From positions 1-64,000 of the forward strand of contig DASVOS010000007.1 in assembly GCA_036383255.1 (NCBI GenBank): a DNA stretch of 64,000 nt. Reading direction: 5' to 3'. This document shows positions 7,842 through 16,171 of the stretch, piece by piece. The translations under genes were made by a program, and so were the position numbers. The notes under the pieces were generated by a model that was not told where the DNA came from, searched no databases, and saw only the letters and a list, made by a program, of their open reading frames with translations. The stretch's first letter is position 1, and each line of letters opens with the position of its first letter. The stretch is from Gammaproteobacteria bacterium (GTDB lineage: Bacteria > Pseudomonadota > Gammaproteobacteria > Natronospirales > REEB76).

Positions 7842-10631
7842 CTAGTCGGAACCCCCGCCGGCGCCCTTCGAGCGCAGGTCCAGGCCGCTGCGGGTCTCCG
7901 GGTAAGGGGTATCCATCAGCCCCTCCCAGACGAGCCGGTTGAAGCCCACCGCGTCCACCCGATCCTCGCTGGAGAAGTCCATGCCGGCGGTGAGCTTCGC
8001 CCAGTAGGCGCCGTCGTGGGTGGGTTTCGGCGCGGCGGCCTCGGCCTTCGTGCCTCTCGGGAACGGCAGCTTGGTGTTCTTCACCAGGAACTGGGAGGGC
8101 ACGGCCTTGAAGCTCCACTCCTTCCGGTCCAAGTCGAACACGCTGGTCATGGGACGCTCGTTGGCGTCGAAGATGCTGAGGTGGTCGATCCCGAGGATGT
8201 CCTCGATGGTGCGCAGCATGTTGACCGTGGTGTAGAACTCGCTCGCCACCGCACCCTGCTTCACGTAAGGGCCCACCACGTAGGCCGTGCTGCGGTGCGC
8301 GTCCACATGGTCCGGGCCGTCCTGGGCGTCGTCCTCGATGACGAAGATGAGGGTGTTGTCCCGGTAGCGCGGGCTCCCGGCCACCGCCTGGATGAGCAGG
8401 CCCACGGCGTAGTCGTTGTCCGCCTGCTGCAGCTCCGGCGTGTTCACCCCATCCAGCGCCCGGTCGAAGGCGCCCATGTGGTCGCCGGCGAGTCGCACCA
8501 GCGAGAGCGCCGGCAGCTTGCCGTCACGCTCGAACCCGGCGAACTCCCGCTGCCATTCCCGCTCCCGGTAGAAGTCCGGGAACGCCGCGTCGAAGCCACG
8601 GTAATAGGGGTCGGTGATGCCGATGAGGTCGGTGATCGCCGGGAACGCGAGCTTCATGTGCTTGGCGTAGGGGTTGCGCTCCGGCGGCACGAAGGCCTTG
8701 CTGTCTGGCTGGTAGCGCGCGCCGTCGTCGTCCATGCCGTAGTTGCGCACCGAGAGCCCGGCGCGCAGCGCCGCGCTCCAAAGATAACCTTGCTGCTTCC
8801 TGCCGCCGGGGCCGTCCATGCCCGCCACGTCCGCCGTCCCCGGCAGGATGTCCGGGTCCTGGGGCGTCTCGGGATCGACCTCGAGGCGCGACTTCACGTC
8901 CGGCACCGCGATGTCGATGTTGCGGTTGAGGGCGAAGGTGTCGTCCTGCATCCCGCGGCCCGCGTAGGCGGGCGCCACGGTCTTAGCCCCCTGGTCGCTC
9001 TCGCGCGCCGCCGTGCTCCAGGGCCAACCCTCGCCGCTCACCTCGCCGGAGACGTAGAAGTTATCCAGGTCCACGAAGCCCGACGCCATGGCGTGGAAGT
9101 TCGGCGTAGTGGCGGCGCCGAACTCTACCAGGGTGGGATCGCCGTTGCCCTTCCCCAGATCCCCGAGGATCTGGTCGTAGGTGCGGTTCTCCTTGATGAT
9201 GTAGATGATGTGCTTGATGCGCGCGTGCAGCGCCGCCATCATGGCCTTATCCGCCGGCGTGGGCTGGCCGCGGAAGCCGTCGTTCGCCATCACCTGTTCC
9301 GTCAGCGTGCCGAGTTTCTCGTCCGAAGGCAGCGGCAGCGTGAGGAACCCCGCCTTGGAGAGCTGCAGCACGTAGTGGTTGTTCGCCCCGGCCTTCACCG
9401 GGTTCACGCGGTGGGTCGGATTGTCCGGATTGGCTCCCGGCTTGGAGCGGCTGTTCACCACGTAGAGCCGCGGCTGCAGGCGGCCCGCCGCCACCGCCTG
9501 GGGATACCAGCCGGTGGGGATGAGCCCGATCACCTGCGGCTTCGGCCCGTCCAGCGCCACCACCGCCACCGCGTTGGTGCCGCCGTCCGTCACGTAGAGC
9601 CGCGTGCCGTCCGCCGAGAGCGCAAGGCCGTTGGGCGCCACGCCGCGGTAGTCGAAGGACGCGCTCACCACGCCCGGCGGCGCGAGCACGGGGATGGCAT
9701 CCATCTCACGGTTGGTGGCCGTGTCGATCACCGCCACCACGTCGCTGTTGTCGCAGGCCACGTAGAGGTGCTTCTGCGGCGCGTCCAGCAGCATCTGCAC
9801 CGGCGTGCCCTTCAGGGGGATGCGGCCGGTGAGCTTCGGCGCGGCGCCGATGTCCACCACGTCCACCTCGCGGTCCCGCTGGCTGCCCACGTAGGCCGTG
9901 GTGTCGCCGGCCACCGCCACCCAGAAGGGGTTCTCGCCGCCGGGAGTGCCGGACTTGCCGCCGGACTTGCCGGGGCGCAGGTCCACTTCGCCGGTCACCT
10001 TGCCGCTCGCGAGATCGACGATGGAGACGGAGTCGTTGTAGTAGTTCGCCACCACCAGGCGCCGGCCGTCGGCGGTCACGGCGAGGCCCGCCGCCACCGG
10101 CCCCGTGAACAGGCCGTTGCCTTCCTTGTGGCCGAGCGGGATAGGCGGCCGGGGTTCCGCCCAGGCGCCACCCGAGTACTCATAGGCGTGCACCACGTCG
10201 TCCCCGCCGCCGGAGACGTAGAAGTGCCGCCCGTCCGGGGCGAAGACGATGCCGGCGAAGGTGTTGGGTACCTGGATCACCTGGGTCTGCACCGCCTTCG
10301 GCTGGCTCACGTCGTAGACGAAGACGTATTCGTTCGAGCTCTTCGGGTCTGGCTTGCCGGTGGCATTGTTCAGCACGTTATAGCCGGTGGTGAGGACCAG
10401 CAGGGTGCGGCCGTCCGGGCTCAGGGCCTCGCTCATGGCCTGGCCGGCGGTGTAAGCCGGGAAGTCCTTGAGATGCGGGTTCAGGGACTCGAAGCTCGCG
10501 CCGGGCGCGGCCAGGGGCGTGATGAACTGGCCCGTGGGCAGCCGGTCGCGGTCATCATCGTCGTCCGCGTGCAGCGCCAGAGAGAAGATGGCCATGCAGC
10601 CCATGAGGACATACCCGCAGATCTTCATCAC
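7842..10631 (-). CDS. Bifunctional YncE-type beta-propeller / phosphoesterase-family protein
   Basis: A large (929-residue) exported protein. A signal peptide (MMKICGYVLMGCMAIFSLALHA) and an Asp-rich linker precede a YncE-like seven-bladed propeller (about 60-440; repeated LSPDGRTL, FAPDGRHFYV, LSADGTRLYV blade motifs). An alkaline-phosphatase-superfamily domain follows (about 470-860), with KENRTYDQILGDLGKGNG, STAARESDQGAK and IFVIEDDAQDGPDHVDAHRS. In phospholipase-C-like relatives the ENRTYDQ and EDDAQ-type segments bind metal. The substrate is unknown. The gene is divergent from the DUF1223 gene across 177 bases. A second ATG immediately after the first makes the start uncertain by one codon. 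Confidence 0.87.
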   Translation of the reverse strand: MMKICGYVLMGCMAIFSLALHADDDDDRDRLPTGQFITPLAAPGASFESLNPHLKDFPAYTAGQAMSEALSPDGRTLLVLTTGYNVLNNATGKPDPKSSNEYVFVYDVSQPKAVQTQVIQVPNTFAGIVFAPDGRHFYVSGGGDDVVHAYEYSGGAWAEPRPPIPLGHKEGNGLFTGPVAAGLAVTADGRRLVVANYYNDSVSIVDLASGKVTGEVDLRPGKSGGKSGTPGGENPFWVAVAGDTTAYVGSQRDREVDVVDIGAAPKLTGRIPLKGTPVQMLLDAPQKHLYVACDNSDVVAVIDTATNREMDAIPVLAPPGVVSASFDYRGVAPNGLALSADGTRLYVTDGGTNAVAVVALDGPKPQVIGLIPTGWYPQAVAAGRLQPRLYVVNSRSKPGANPDNPTHRVNPVKAGANNHYVLQLSKAGFLTLPLPSDEKLGTLTEQVMANDGFRGQPTPADKAMMAALHARIKHIIYIIKENRTYDQILGDLGKGNGDPTLVEFGAATTPNFHAMASGFVDLDNFYVSGEVSGEGWPWSTAARESDQGAKTVAPAYAGRGMQDDTFALNRNIDIAVPDVKSRLEVDPETPQDPDILPGTADVAGMDGPGGRKQQGYLWSAALRAGLSVRNYGMDDDGARYQPDSKAFVPPERNPYAKHMKLAFPAITDLIGITDPYYRGFDAAFPDFYREREWQREFAGFERDGKLPALSLVRLAGDHMGAFDRALDGVNTPELQQADNDYAVGLLIQAVAGSPRYRDNTLIFVIEDDAQDGPDHVDAHRSTAYVVGPYVKQGAVASEFYTTVNMLRTIEDILGIDHLSIFDANERPMTSVFDLDRKEWSFKAVPSQFLVKNTKLPFPRGTKAEAAAPKPTHDGAYWAKLTAGMDFSSEDRVDAVGFNRLVWEGLMDTPYPETRSGLDLRSKGAGGGSD

Positions 10632-10808
10632 AACACCCTCCTGGCAGCGGTCCCGGCCGATATCGGTTATAAAGATACTGCTCCTTGTGACCGTTTTGCC
10701 CGGCAGGAATTCGCCGTCCGGAGGGGTTTTTCCACCGCCCCGGCTGCACCTGCAATAACCGGACAGGAGCCTGGGTCCTCCCTTTATACGGCCACGTGGA
10801 GAACGCCT

Positions 10809-11552
10809 TTGATCCGGTCAGCCCCTGCCCTGTTGTTGCTGCTGAGCACCGGCGCCCTCGCCGCACCCCAGACCATCGTGAGTCCCGCCGCCAAGGTGAG
10901 CCTGCTGGAGCTCTACACCTCGGAAGGCTGCGACAGCTGCCCGCCGGCGGAAGCCTGGCTCTCGGACCTGCAGGGGGACGAGCGCCTGTGGAAGCGCGTG
11001 GTGCCGGTCACCTTCCACGTGGACTACTGGGATTACCTCGGCTGGCGCGACCCCTTCGATAGCCACGCCTACACCCAGCGCCAGCAGGCCATCGCCGCCG
11101 CCGCGGGCGGCAAGACCATCTACACGCCGCAGTTCGTGATGGACGGCAAGGACTGGCTGAACTTCTTCGACCACCGCCCGCTCACGCTGGACGGCGGCTG
11201 GACCGTGGGCGTGCTCTCCCTCGCCGCCGACGGGCGCAAGGTGACGGTGCACTTCGCCCCGCAGAAGGCGCGGGACGACCGGCTGGAAGTCCACGTGGTG
11301 CTGCTGGCCTTCGGCGTGGACGTGCCGGTGGGCGCCGGCGAGAACCACGGCAAGACCCTGCGGCACGACTTCCTGGTGGTCTCGGACACCCATGGGCCCC
11401 TCGCCGCCAAGGGCGGCGACTACGAGGCGGTCATGACGCTGGCGCCGCCGCTCGCGGCGGCGAAGGCCACGCACTATGCGCTGGCAGGCTGGGTCTCGCG
11501 CCAGGGCGACCCGGAGCCGATCCAGGCGGCGGGCGGGATGCTGAAGCCCTGA
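10809..11552 (+). CDS. Exported DUF1223 thioredoxin-like protein
   Basis: A 247-residue protein with a short signal peptide (IRSAPALLLLLSTGALA) and the DUF1223 core: LLELYTSEGCDSCPPAE (33-49, with a CxxC), FHVDYWDYLGWRDPF and YTPQFVMDG. The fold is thioredoxin-like and the CxxC suggests a redox role, but no substrate is known. No ATG or GTG suits the signal peptide; the TTG chosen has GGAG seven bases upstream. It ends two bases before the stop of the convergent small lipoprotein gene. Confidence 0.82.
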   Translation: MIRSAPALLLLLSTGALAAPQTIVSPAAKVSLLELYTSEGCDSCPPAEAWLSDLQGDERLWKRVVPVTFHVDYWDYLGWRDPFDSHAYTQRQQAIAAAAGGKTIYTPQFVMDGKDWLNFFDHRPLTLDGGWTVGVLSLAADGRKVTVHFAPQKARDDRLEVHVVLLAFGVDVPVGAGENHGKTLRHDFLVVSDTHGPLAAKGGDYEAVMTLAPPLAAAKATHYALAGWVSRQGDPEPIQAAGGMLKP

Positions 11553-11553
11553 G

Positions 11554-11880
11554 CTACTGCTGCTGGCAGGTGATGGACTTGCTCTCGCCGTTGCTGAGGT
11601 AGTGGCCCCGCACCGGCAGGCTGGTGTCCGACTGCAGGGTGCACACCGACATGATGTCGCCGATGGTGGCGGCATCATCCATGTCCGCTTCTATGGCGCT
11701 GCCGTGGGCGGCGCGCAGCTGCTTCAGCAAGTCGGCGTAGCTGTAGACCGTGCCGTCGTAGGAATACTGACCCTGCGCCACGAACTTCACCTGCAGCACG
11801 GGGCCGCCGGGCGTGGGGCCGGAGGCGCAGGCGGCGAGCAGCGCCAATACGGCAGCAAGAGCAAGACTGCAGATCTTCAT
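11554..11880 (-). CDS. Small lipoprotein, paralogue of the next secreted protein
   Basis: A 108-residue predicted lipoprotein: signal sequence with lipobox LLAAC (Cys near 18). The mature part aligns by eye with the secreted protein encoded 230 bases upstream: VLQVKFVAQGQYSYDGTVYSYADLL against VEVQVKYLGQGVFQFGKKAYVYDAL, then a conserved Asp and a conserved V-C-x-L. Two Cys near the C-terminus may pair. No family name is recognised. The beta-alpha-beta pattern is reminiscent of the ExbD/TolR periplasmic domain, which is only a suggestion. Confidence 0.7.
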   Translation of the reverse strand: MKICSLALAAVLALLAACASGPTPGGPVLQVKFVAQGQYSYDGTVYSYADLLKQLRAAHGSAIEADMDDAATIGDIMSVCTLQSDTSLPVRGHYLSNGESKSITCQQQ

Positions 11881-11987
11881 CTCATTCTCCTCGACGCAGG
11901 ATGCTGATCAGGCTGTCACTGCCTAAAGCATACCAGCACGTCGGCTTGACCAGGCCCGCCCTTTCAGCGGCGCCAAAAGAATTGCAC

Positions 11988-12111
11988 TAAAGCGTCGCGA
12001 GCCGAAGCAGAGCGAGGCGCACGAGGCGAGCGGGAGGGAATGCACTCTTAGTGTGCATGACCGACTGCGAATCCGAAGTGCAACGACGCTATGCGAGGCG
12101 CAGCAGCTTTA
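11988..12111. repeat. Large palindromic intergenic element (copy 1, class B)
   Basis: A 124-base element with perfect outer inverted repeats (CTAAAGC / GCTTTAG) and an internal hairpin TGCAC-TCTTA-GTGCA. It is nearly identical over most of its length to the element near 56.6 kb. Its right edge contains the TAA stop of the upstream minus-strand gene, so that gene runs straight into the structure. It probably acts as a long 3'-end hairpin or terminator. Confidence 0.85.
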
Positions 12112-12429
12112 GTTGCAGAACAGCTCGCGCTTGTCCTTATCCACGGTGATGAACATGATCACCTTGGTGAGCAGGGACTGCCGGAGCTGGCAGACCTTGG
12201 CCTTGTCGGCCTGCGAGACCACGGTGCCCATGTCCACGATCACCCAGTCTATGGGCTTGTCCTTGTAGACCGTGTGCAGGGTGTCCACCAGCGCGTCGTA
12301 GACGTAGGCTTTCTTGCCGAACTGGAACACGCCCTGGCCGAGGTACTTCACCTGCACCTCCACGTCCTTGCTGGCGTGGGCCACAGGCAGCAGGAGGGCG
12401 GCGAGGATCAGCGGGACGATGCGTCTCAT
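12109..12429 (-). CDS. Small secreted protein, paralogue of the neighbouring lipoprotein
   Basis: A 106-residue exported protein with a clean signal peptide (MRRIVPLILAALLLPVAHA) and no lipobox. The mature portion is homologous to the neighbouring lipoprotein: the shared core runs from VQVKY to VCQL, and each has a second Cys near the C-terminus. The pattern of short strand, G-x-x-x-F/Y strand, helix, hydrophobic strand ending in Asp, helix, final strand suggests a small alpha/beta domain. No function can be assigned. Its stop codon is embedded in the large palindromic element downstream. It follows the FMN protein gene on the same strand. Confidence 0.7.
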   Translation of the reverse strand: MRRIVPLILAALLLPVAHASKDVEVQVKYLGQGVFQFGKKAYVYDALVDTLHTVYKDKPIDWVIVDMGTVVSQADKAKVCQLRQSLLTKVIMFITVDKDKRELFCN

Positions 12430-12437
12430 GGGTCTTC

Positions 12438-14012
12438 CTATGCGGTGGCTTTCGCTGTCTTCCTGGGCTTCACGGCCTCAAGCTTCACCGGCGGCTTGGC
12501 GGAGGCCGGCGCGAGGTCATACATGCTGGTGAACTGCGCCTTGTCCGCCATGTAGCCCAGCACCTGGTCGAGCGGTGAGAACTTGTTGACGCCGGTGGAG
12601 AGCTCGATGTCCGAGGCGCGGAACTGGCAGGGGTGCTCGTAGCCCGCGGTGTGGGCCAGCGCCACCAGCTCCTTGCGGAAGCCCTTGAGGTAGTTCGCGC
12701 AGCGGATGGCCTTGATGTCCACGTTGAGGCCCGCCTGGCGCCACGCGCTCATGGTGGTGATGCCGGTGGGGCAATGGCCGGTGTGGCAGCTCTGGGACTG
12801 GATGCAGCCGATGGAGAGCATGGCCTCGCGCGCCACGTTCACCATGTCGCAGCCCATGGCGAAGGCCACCACGGCCCGGTCCGGGAACCCCAGCTTGCCG
12901 CTGCCGATCCACACCACGTCCTTCGAGACGCCCTGCTTCTGGAAGATCTGGTAGACCCGCGCGAAGCCGATCTTGAACGGCAGCGAGACGTGGTCCGCGT
13001 AGGTGAGCGGCGCGGCGCCGGTGCCGCCCTCGCCGCCGTCGATGGTGATGTGGTCCGGCCCTTCCTTGCGCTTCTTCATGCGCTGGGCCAGCTCCTCCCA
13101 GAAGTCCGTGAAGCCGATGGCGGACTTGATGCCCACCGGGAGTCCGGTGCGGTCCGCGATGCGCTCGATGAAGTCGATCATCTCGTCCACGGTGCCGAAC
13201 TCGGCGTGGGCGTTCGGCGAGATGCAGTCCTTAAAGGCTGACACGCCGCGGGTGGCGGCGATCTCCGGCACCACCTTCACGCCCGGCAGCACGCCGCCCT
13301 TGCCGGGCTTGGCGCCCTGGGAGAGCTTGAGCTCGATGGCCTTGATCTGCGGGTAGCGGGCGCACTTCTCCGCCAGCACGTCCATGGAGAACTTGCCGTC
13401 CTTGCCGCGCACGCCGAAGTAGCCGGTGCCGATCTCGAACACCACGTCGCCGCCCAGGAGGTGGTAGGGGCTCAAGCCCCCCTCGCCGGTGTTGTGGAAG
13501 CAGTGAGCCATCTTGGCGCCGAGGTTCAAGGCCGAGATCGCGTTCTTGCCCAGCGAGCCGAAGGACATGGCGGAAATGTTCACCACCGAGGTGGGGCGCC
13601 AGGCGTGCTTGCGCTTGTGGGTCGCGCCCAGCACCTTGAGGCAGGGCACGGCGCTGGGATCGCCGCCGATGTGCACGGCCTTGTCCTCCGGGAAGGGGAA
13701 GGCCTTGTTCTTGATGATGGGATAGCCGACGGAGTACTGCTGCTCCTCGGTGCCGAAGCCGAAGAAGTTGTTCTGGCCCTTGGAGGTGGCGTAGACCCAG
13801 GTGCGCTCGCTGCGGTTGAAGGGCAGCTCTTCCTTGTCGTCCGCCACCCAGTACTGGCGCAGCTCCGGCCCGATGAACTCCATCAGGTAGCGCAGGTGCC
13901 CGATCACGGGATAGTTGTGGGTGATGGCGTGGCGCTGCTGGCGGATGTCGTAGAGGGCCACGATCCCCAGGAAGACCAGGATGCCGCCGACGATCCAAAG
14001 GAAGATGAGCAT
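12438..14012 (-). CDS. FMN-binding glutamate synthase-family protein (membrane-anchored)
   Basis: A 524-residue protein with one N-terminal membrane helix (LIFLWIVGGILVFLGIVAL) and the FMN-binding TIM-barrel of glutamate synthase. Family blocks include NISAMSFGSLG, GEGGLSPYH, ITIDGGEGGTGAAP and the [3Fe-4S] cysteine cluster CIQSQSCHTGHCPTG near 430. The amidotransferase and C-terminal beta-helix domains of true GltB are missing, so it cannot make glutamate by the classical route. Such stand-alone proteins are widespread with unknown electron donors and substrates. It lies eight bases upstream of the small secreted protein gene and probably shares its transcript. Confidence 0.88.
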   Translation of the reverse strand: MLIFLWIVGGILVFLGIVALYDIRQQRHAITHNYPVIGHLRYLMEFIGPELRQYWVADDKEELPFNRSERTWVYATSKGQNNFFGFGTEEQQYSVGYPIIKNKAFPFPEDKAVHIGGDPSAVPCLKVLGATHKRKHAWRPTSVVNISAMSFGSLGKNAISALNLGAKMAHCFHNTGEGGLSPYHLLGGDVVFEIGTGYFGVRGKDGKFSMDVLAEKCARYPQIKAIELKLSQGAKPGKGGVLPGVKVVPEIAATRGVSAFKDCISPNAHAEFGTVDEMIDFIERIADRTGLPVGIKSAIGFTDFWEELAQRMKKRKEGPDHITIDGGEGGTGAAPLTYADHVSLPFKIGFARVYQIFQKQGVSKDVVWIGSGKLGFPDRAVVAFAMGCDMVNVAREAMLSIGCIQSQSCHTGHCPTGITTMSAWRQAGLNVDIKAIRCANYLKGFRKELVALAHTAGYEHPCQFRASDIELSTGVNKFSPLDQVLGYMADKAQFTSMYDLAPASAKPPVKLEAVKPRKTAKATA

Positions 14013-14104
14013 GACCCCTACCCCGCTTGGTTCCCTGGCCTAAGCATACCAAGCCAGCGGTCCCAGGCTTCGACCGTCCCGCCGGAGCCGATATTTCAGG
14101 GTAC

Positions 14105-14782
14105 TTAGAATTCCCTTTTGAAGACCAGTCTCACGCCGCGACGGGCACCGGTGGTCCCGATGATGGAGAACGAGCCCGTGGGGTCCACGTAGAACGTGAG
14201 GCCGACATAGGCGCCGGTGTGCCGGGCCGCCTCGAACCCTGCCTTGCGGCCGGGATTGGTATCGGTCTCGGTGCCGCCGTCGAAGCCCTGGTAATAGCCG
14301 CCGAAGCCGAGCCGCCAGCGCCCGGCCTGCAGCAGCGGGCCGAAGCTGGCCCAGGTCTCGTACCAGGTAACTTCCGACTGCGCCGAGGCGAACCCCACGC
14401 TGTCCACGTCATGCCAGGTGTAGGAGAACTCCGCCGCGAGGTTGAAGTAGTCGCCGCGGCTGCCCTGGTAGCGTCCCAGCACGCCGAGGTAACGGCCGCT
14501 GAAGTCCAGCGGCGCAGTGGGCGGCTCGCCCTGCGCGTCCCAGGTGAGATAACCGCCGTGCAGGCCGAAGGTGACGTCGTCCGCCAGGGGCTCCTCGAAC
14601 GCGACGCCGTAGCGCCCCACGTGCCCCTCGTGGTCGCCGTCGGCGTAGCGGAAGCCGGTGGTGAAGCGGCCGATGTCGAGGTAGGTATTGCCGCCGGCGT
14701 CATACAGGGAATCCGCGCGGGCGGGGGCGACGACGAGCGACGCGCACAGCGCGAGGAAGGGCAGGGATCGAAGGGGGTGCAT
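14105..14782 (-). CDS. Small outer-membrane beta-barrel protein
   Basis: A 225-residue exported protein (signal peptide ending near APARA). The mature part is made of alternating aromatic/hydrophobic strands with Gly- and Asp-rich turns (YLDIGRFTTGFRYADGDHEG, GVAFEEPLADDVTFGLHGGY). It ends in a terminal Phe (KREF), the signal the BAM machinery recognises in outer-membrane barrels. Roughly ten strands are plausible. The family is not recognised and the cargo is unknown. Its ATG is only 23 bases from the ATG of the divergent gene. Confidence 0.72.
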   Translation of the reverse strand: MHPLRSLPFLALCASLVVAPARADSLYDAGGNTYLDIGRFTTGFRYADGDHEGHVGRYGVAFEEPLADDVTFGLHGGYLTWDAQGEPPTAPLDFSGRYLGVLGRYQGSRGDYFNLAAEFSYTWHDVDSVGFASAQSEVTWYETWASFGPLLQAGRWRLGFGGYYQGFDGGTETDTNPGRKAGFEAARHTGAYVGLTFYVDPTGSFSIIGTTGARRGVRLVFKREF

Positions 14783-14805
14783 GACCCCAATGATATACTG
14801 CGGAC
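14783..14805. promoter_or_regulatory. 23-base divergent promoter region
   Basis: The two genes start back to back with only 23 bases between ATGs. ATGATATACTG provides a TATACT box six bases before the plus-strand ATG and TATCAT seven bases before the minus-strand ATG. If these are the -10 boxes, both mRNAs would be leaderless or nearly so. No clear -35 boxes are seen. Confidence 0.35.
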
Positions 14806-15522
14806 ATGCTCCGCATCGTCTTGGCCGCCTCTTTGCTGCTCGCCGGTCCTGCAGTCTTGGCCGACGATGCGCCCCGCGCCTCGCTGCATTACAGCGACCT
14901 CAAAGGCTACCTGGACCGCCTGGATGGCCTGAAGGACCTGGATCATCTGACGGCCGCCGCGAGCATCAAATCCGCGCAAGCCGCCGTGAAGCCCCAAGAC
15001 ATCAAGCTCACGGCAAAACTCAAGTCCGGCCAGGCGGTGGACATCCCCATCGACTCCGACGGCCGGTTCACCCTGCCCTCCTCGCCTGAGCTCGAGAAAG
15101 AGGACCCACTGTTCGTGAGCAACCAGCCCAAGGGCACCCTGGGGCTCAATGTGAAGTTCGATATCAAGACGCCCACCAGGCTCTCAGATACCTACGCGAG
15201 CCTCATGCTTGGTGCCACCCAGTTCAACGAGGCGATCAGGCGCCAGGGGTTCATGGCCTCCATGTTCGGGCCAAAGGTCGGGGGCCTGCTGATCGCCTTC
15301 GACTCCGGCGGTCACACGCTCACGCTGCATACGACCAAGGGAGACCGGGTGCTGAAGAGCGCCTCCCTGGCGGAGGCCCAGAAGCACCTGAAATCCATGA
15401 AGCTGACGGAGGACTCGGGCAAGCGCACGTTCATCTACGTGCCGCTGGACGACGACCTCTTGGACGAGGACCCGCCCGCCGTCCTCGATGCGCTGCCGAC
15501 GGGCGTGATACCCGCCATCTGA
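14806..15522 (+). CDS. Exported protein of unknown function
   Basis: A 238-residue protein with a signal peptide (MLRIVLAASLLLAGPAVLA). The mature part begins with HYSDLKGYLDRLDGLKDLDHLTAAASI, then a beta-rich segment with IPIDSDGRFTLPSSPELEKEDP, where a surface carbohydrate- or lipid-binding role could be imagined but is not shown. The C-terminal third is acidic (DDDLLDEDPP). I do not recognise the family. It is divergent from the small outer-membrane barrel gene, so an envelope role for both is a reasonable inference. Confidence 0.7.
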   Translation: MLRIVLAASLLLAGPAVLADDAPRASLHYSDLKGYLDRLDGLKDLDHLTAAASIKSAQAAVKPQDIKLTAKLKSGQAVDIPIDSDGRFTLPSSPELEKEDPLFVSNQPKGTLGLNVKFDIKTPTRLSDTYASLMLGATQFNEAIRRQGFMASMFGPKVGGLLIAFDSGGHTLTLHTTKGDRVLKSASLAEAQKHLKSMKLTEDSGKRTFIYVPLDDDLLDEDPPAVLDALPTGVIPAI

Positions 15523-15616
15523 GGCTTCCGCGACTTCCGCCTCCGACTGATCCAGGTCAAGGCGGTCCCCGTCCCGCCGGGCTATAAAAAGGCTGGTCCG
15601 CAAGGCGGAGGAAGCC

Positions 15617-16165
15617 ATGCCCGTGAACCCGATCAACGCCCTGCGCCAGGAGCACGGCAACATGCGCAGCGTGCTGGTGGTGGTGCGCGACCAGCTCGCC
15701 GTCCTGGAGCGCGGCGGCGTGCCGGACTTCGTGCTGCTGGCGAACGCCATGCACTACATGCGGCGCTTCCCCGGCCTGGTGCACCATCCCAAGGAGGATT
15801 TCATCTTCGCGCGCCTGGTGGCGCGCGCGCCGGACATGCGCGAGGCGGTGGAGCACGCGCGCCGCGAGCACCGGGAGATCTACGAGCAGGAAGAGTGGAT
15901 CATCGAATGCGCGCTGAACGCGCCCAAGCCGGGGACCACGGCCCGCGGCCGGCTGCTGGACATCGGGCGGGCCTACCTCGAGTCCCAGCGCAAGCACTCG
16001 GAGCGGGAGGAGCACGTGCTGTTCCCGCGGGCGGAACAGGCGCTGACCGCCGCGGACTGGGAGGACGCGGAGCGGCAGTTCGGGATGGTGGATGACCCGC
16101 TGTTCGGCCGCAACCCGGGGGAACGCTACGAGCTGCTCTATGAGCACCTCATGCAGCAGACCTGA
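15617..16165 (+). CDS. Hemerythrin HHE-domain protein
   Basis: A 182-residue cytosolic four-helix-bundle protein with the His/Glu pattern of diiron hemerythrin-like domains: EHGN (12-15), VHHPKEDFIF near 55-64, HARREHREIYEQEE near 77-90 and KHSEREEHVLFPRAE near 122-136. Such proteins bind O2, NO or iron. GGAGG lies a few bases before the ATG. It converges with the amidohydrolase gene; only six bases separate the stops. Confidence 0.88.
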   Translation: MPVNPINALRQEHGNMRSVLVVVRDQLAVLERGGVPDFVLLANAMHYMRRFPGLVHHPKEDFIFARLVARAPDMREAVEHARREHREIYEQEEWIIECALNAPKPGTTARGRLLDIGRAYLESQRKHSEREEHVLFPRAEQALTAADWEDAERQFGMVDDPLFGRNPGERYELLYEHLMQQT

Positions 16166-16171
16166 GCCGGA

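Noticed and set aside
8016-10808. Very long open frame antisense to the YncE/phosphoesterase gene
   Set aside because: It is rich in His, Arg, Val and Gly as expected from the reverse frame of a high-GC gene, has no family motif, and only its last part, after 10,809, is the real DUF1223 gene.
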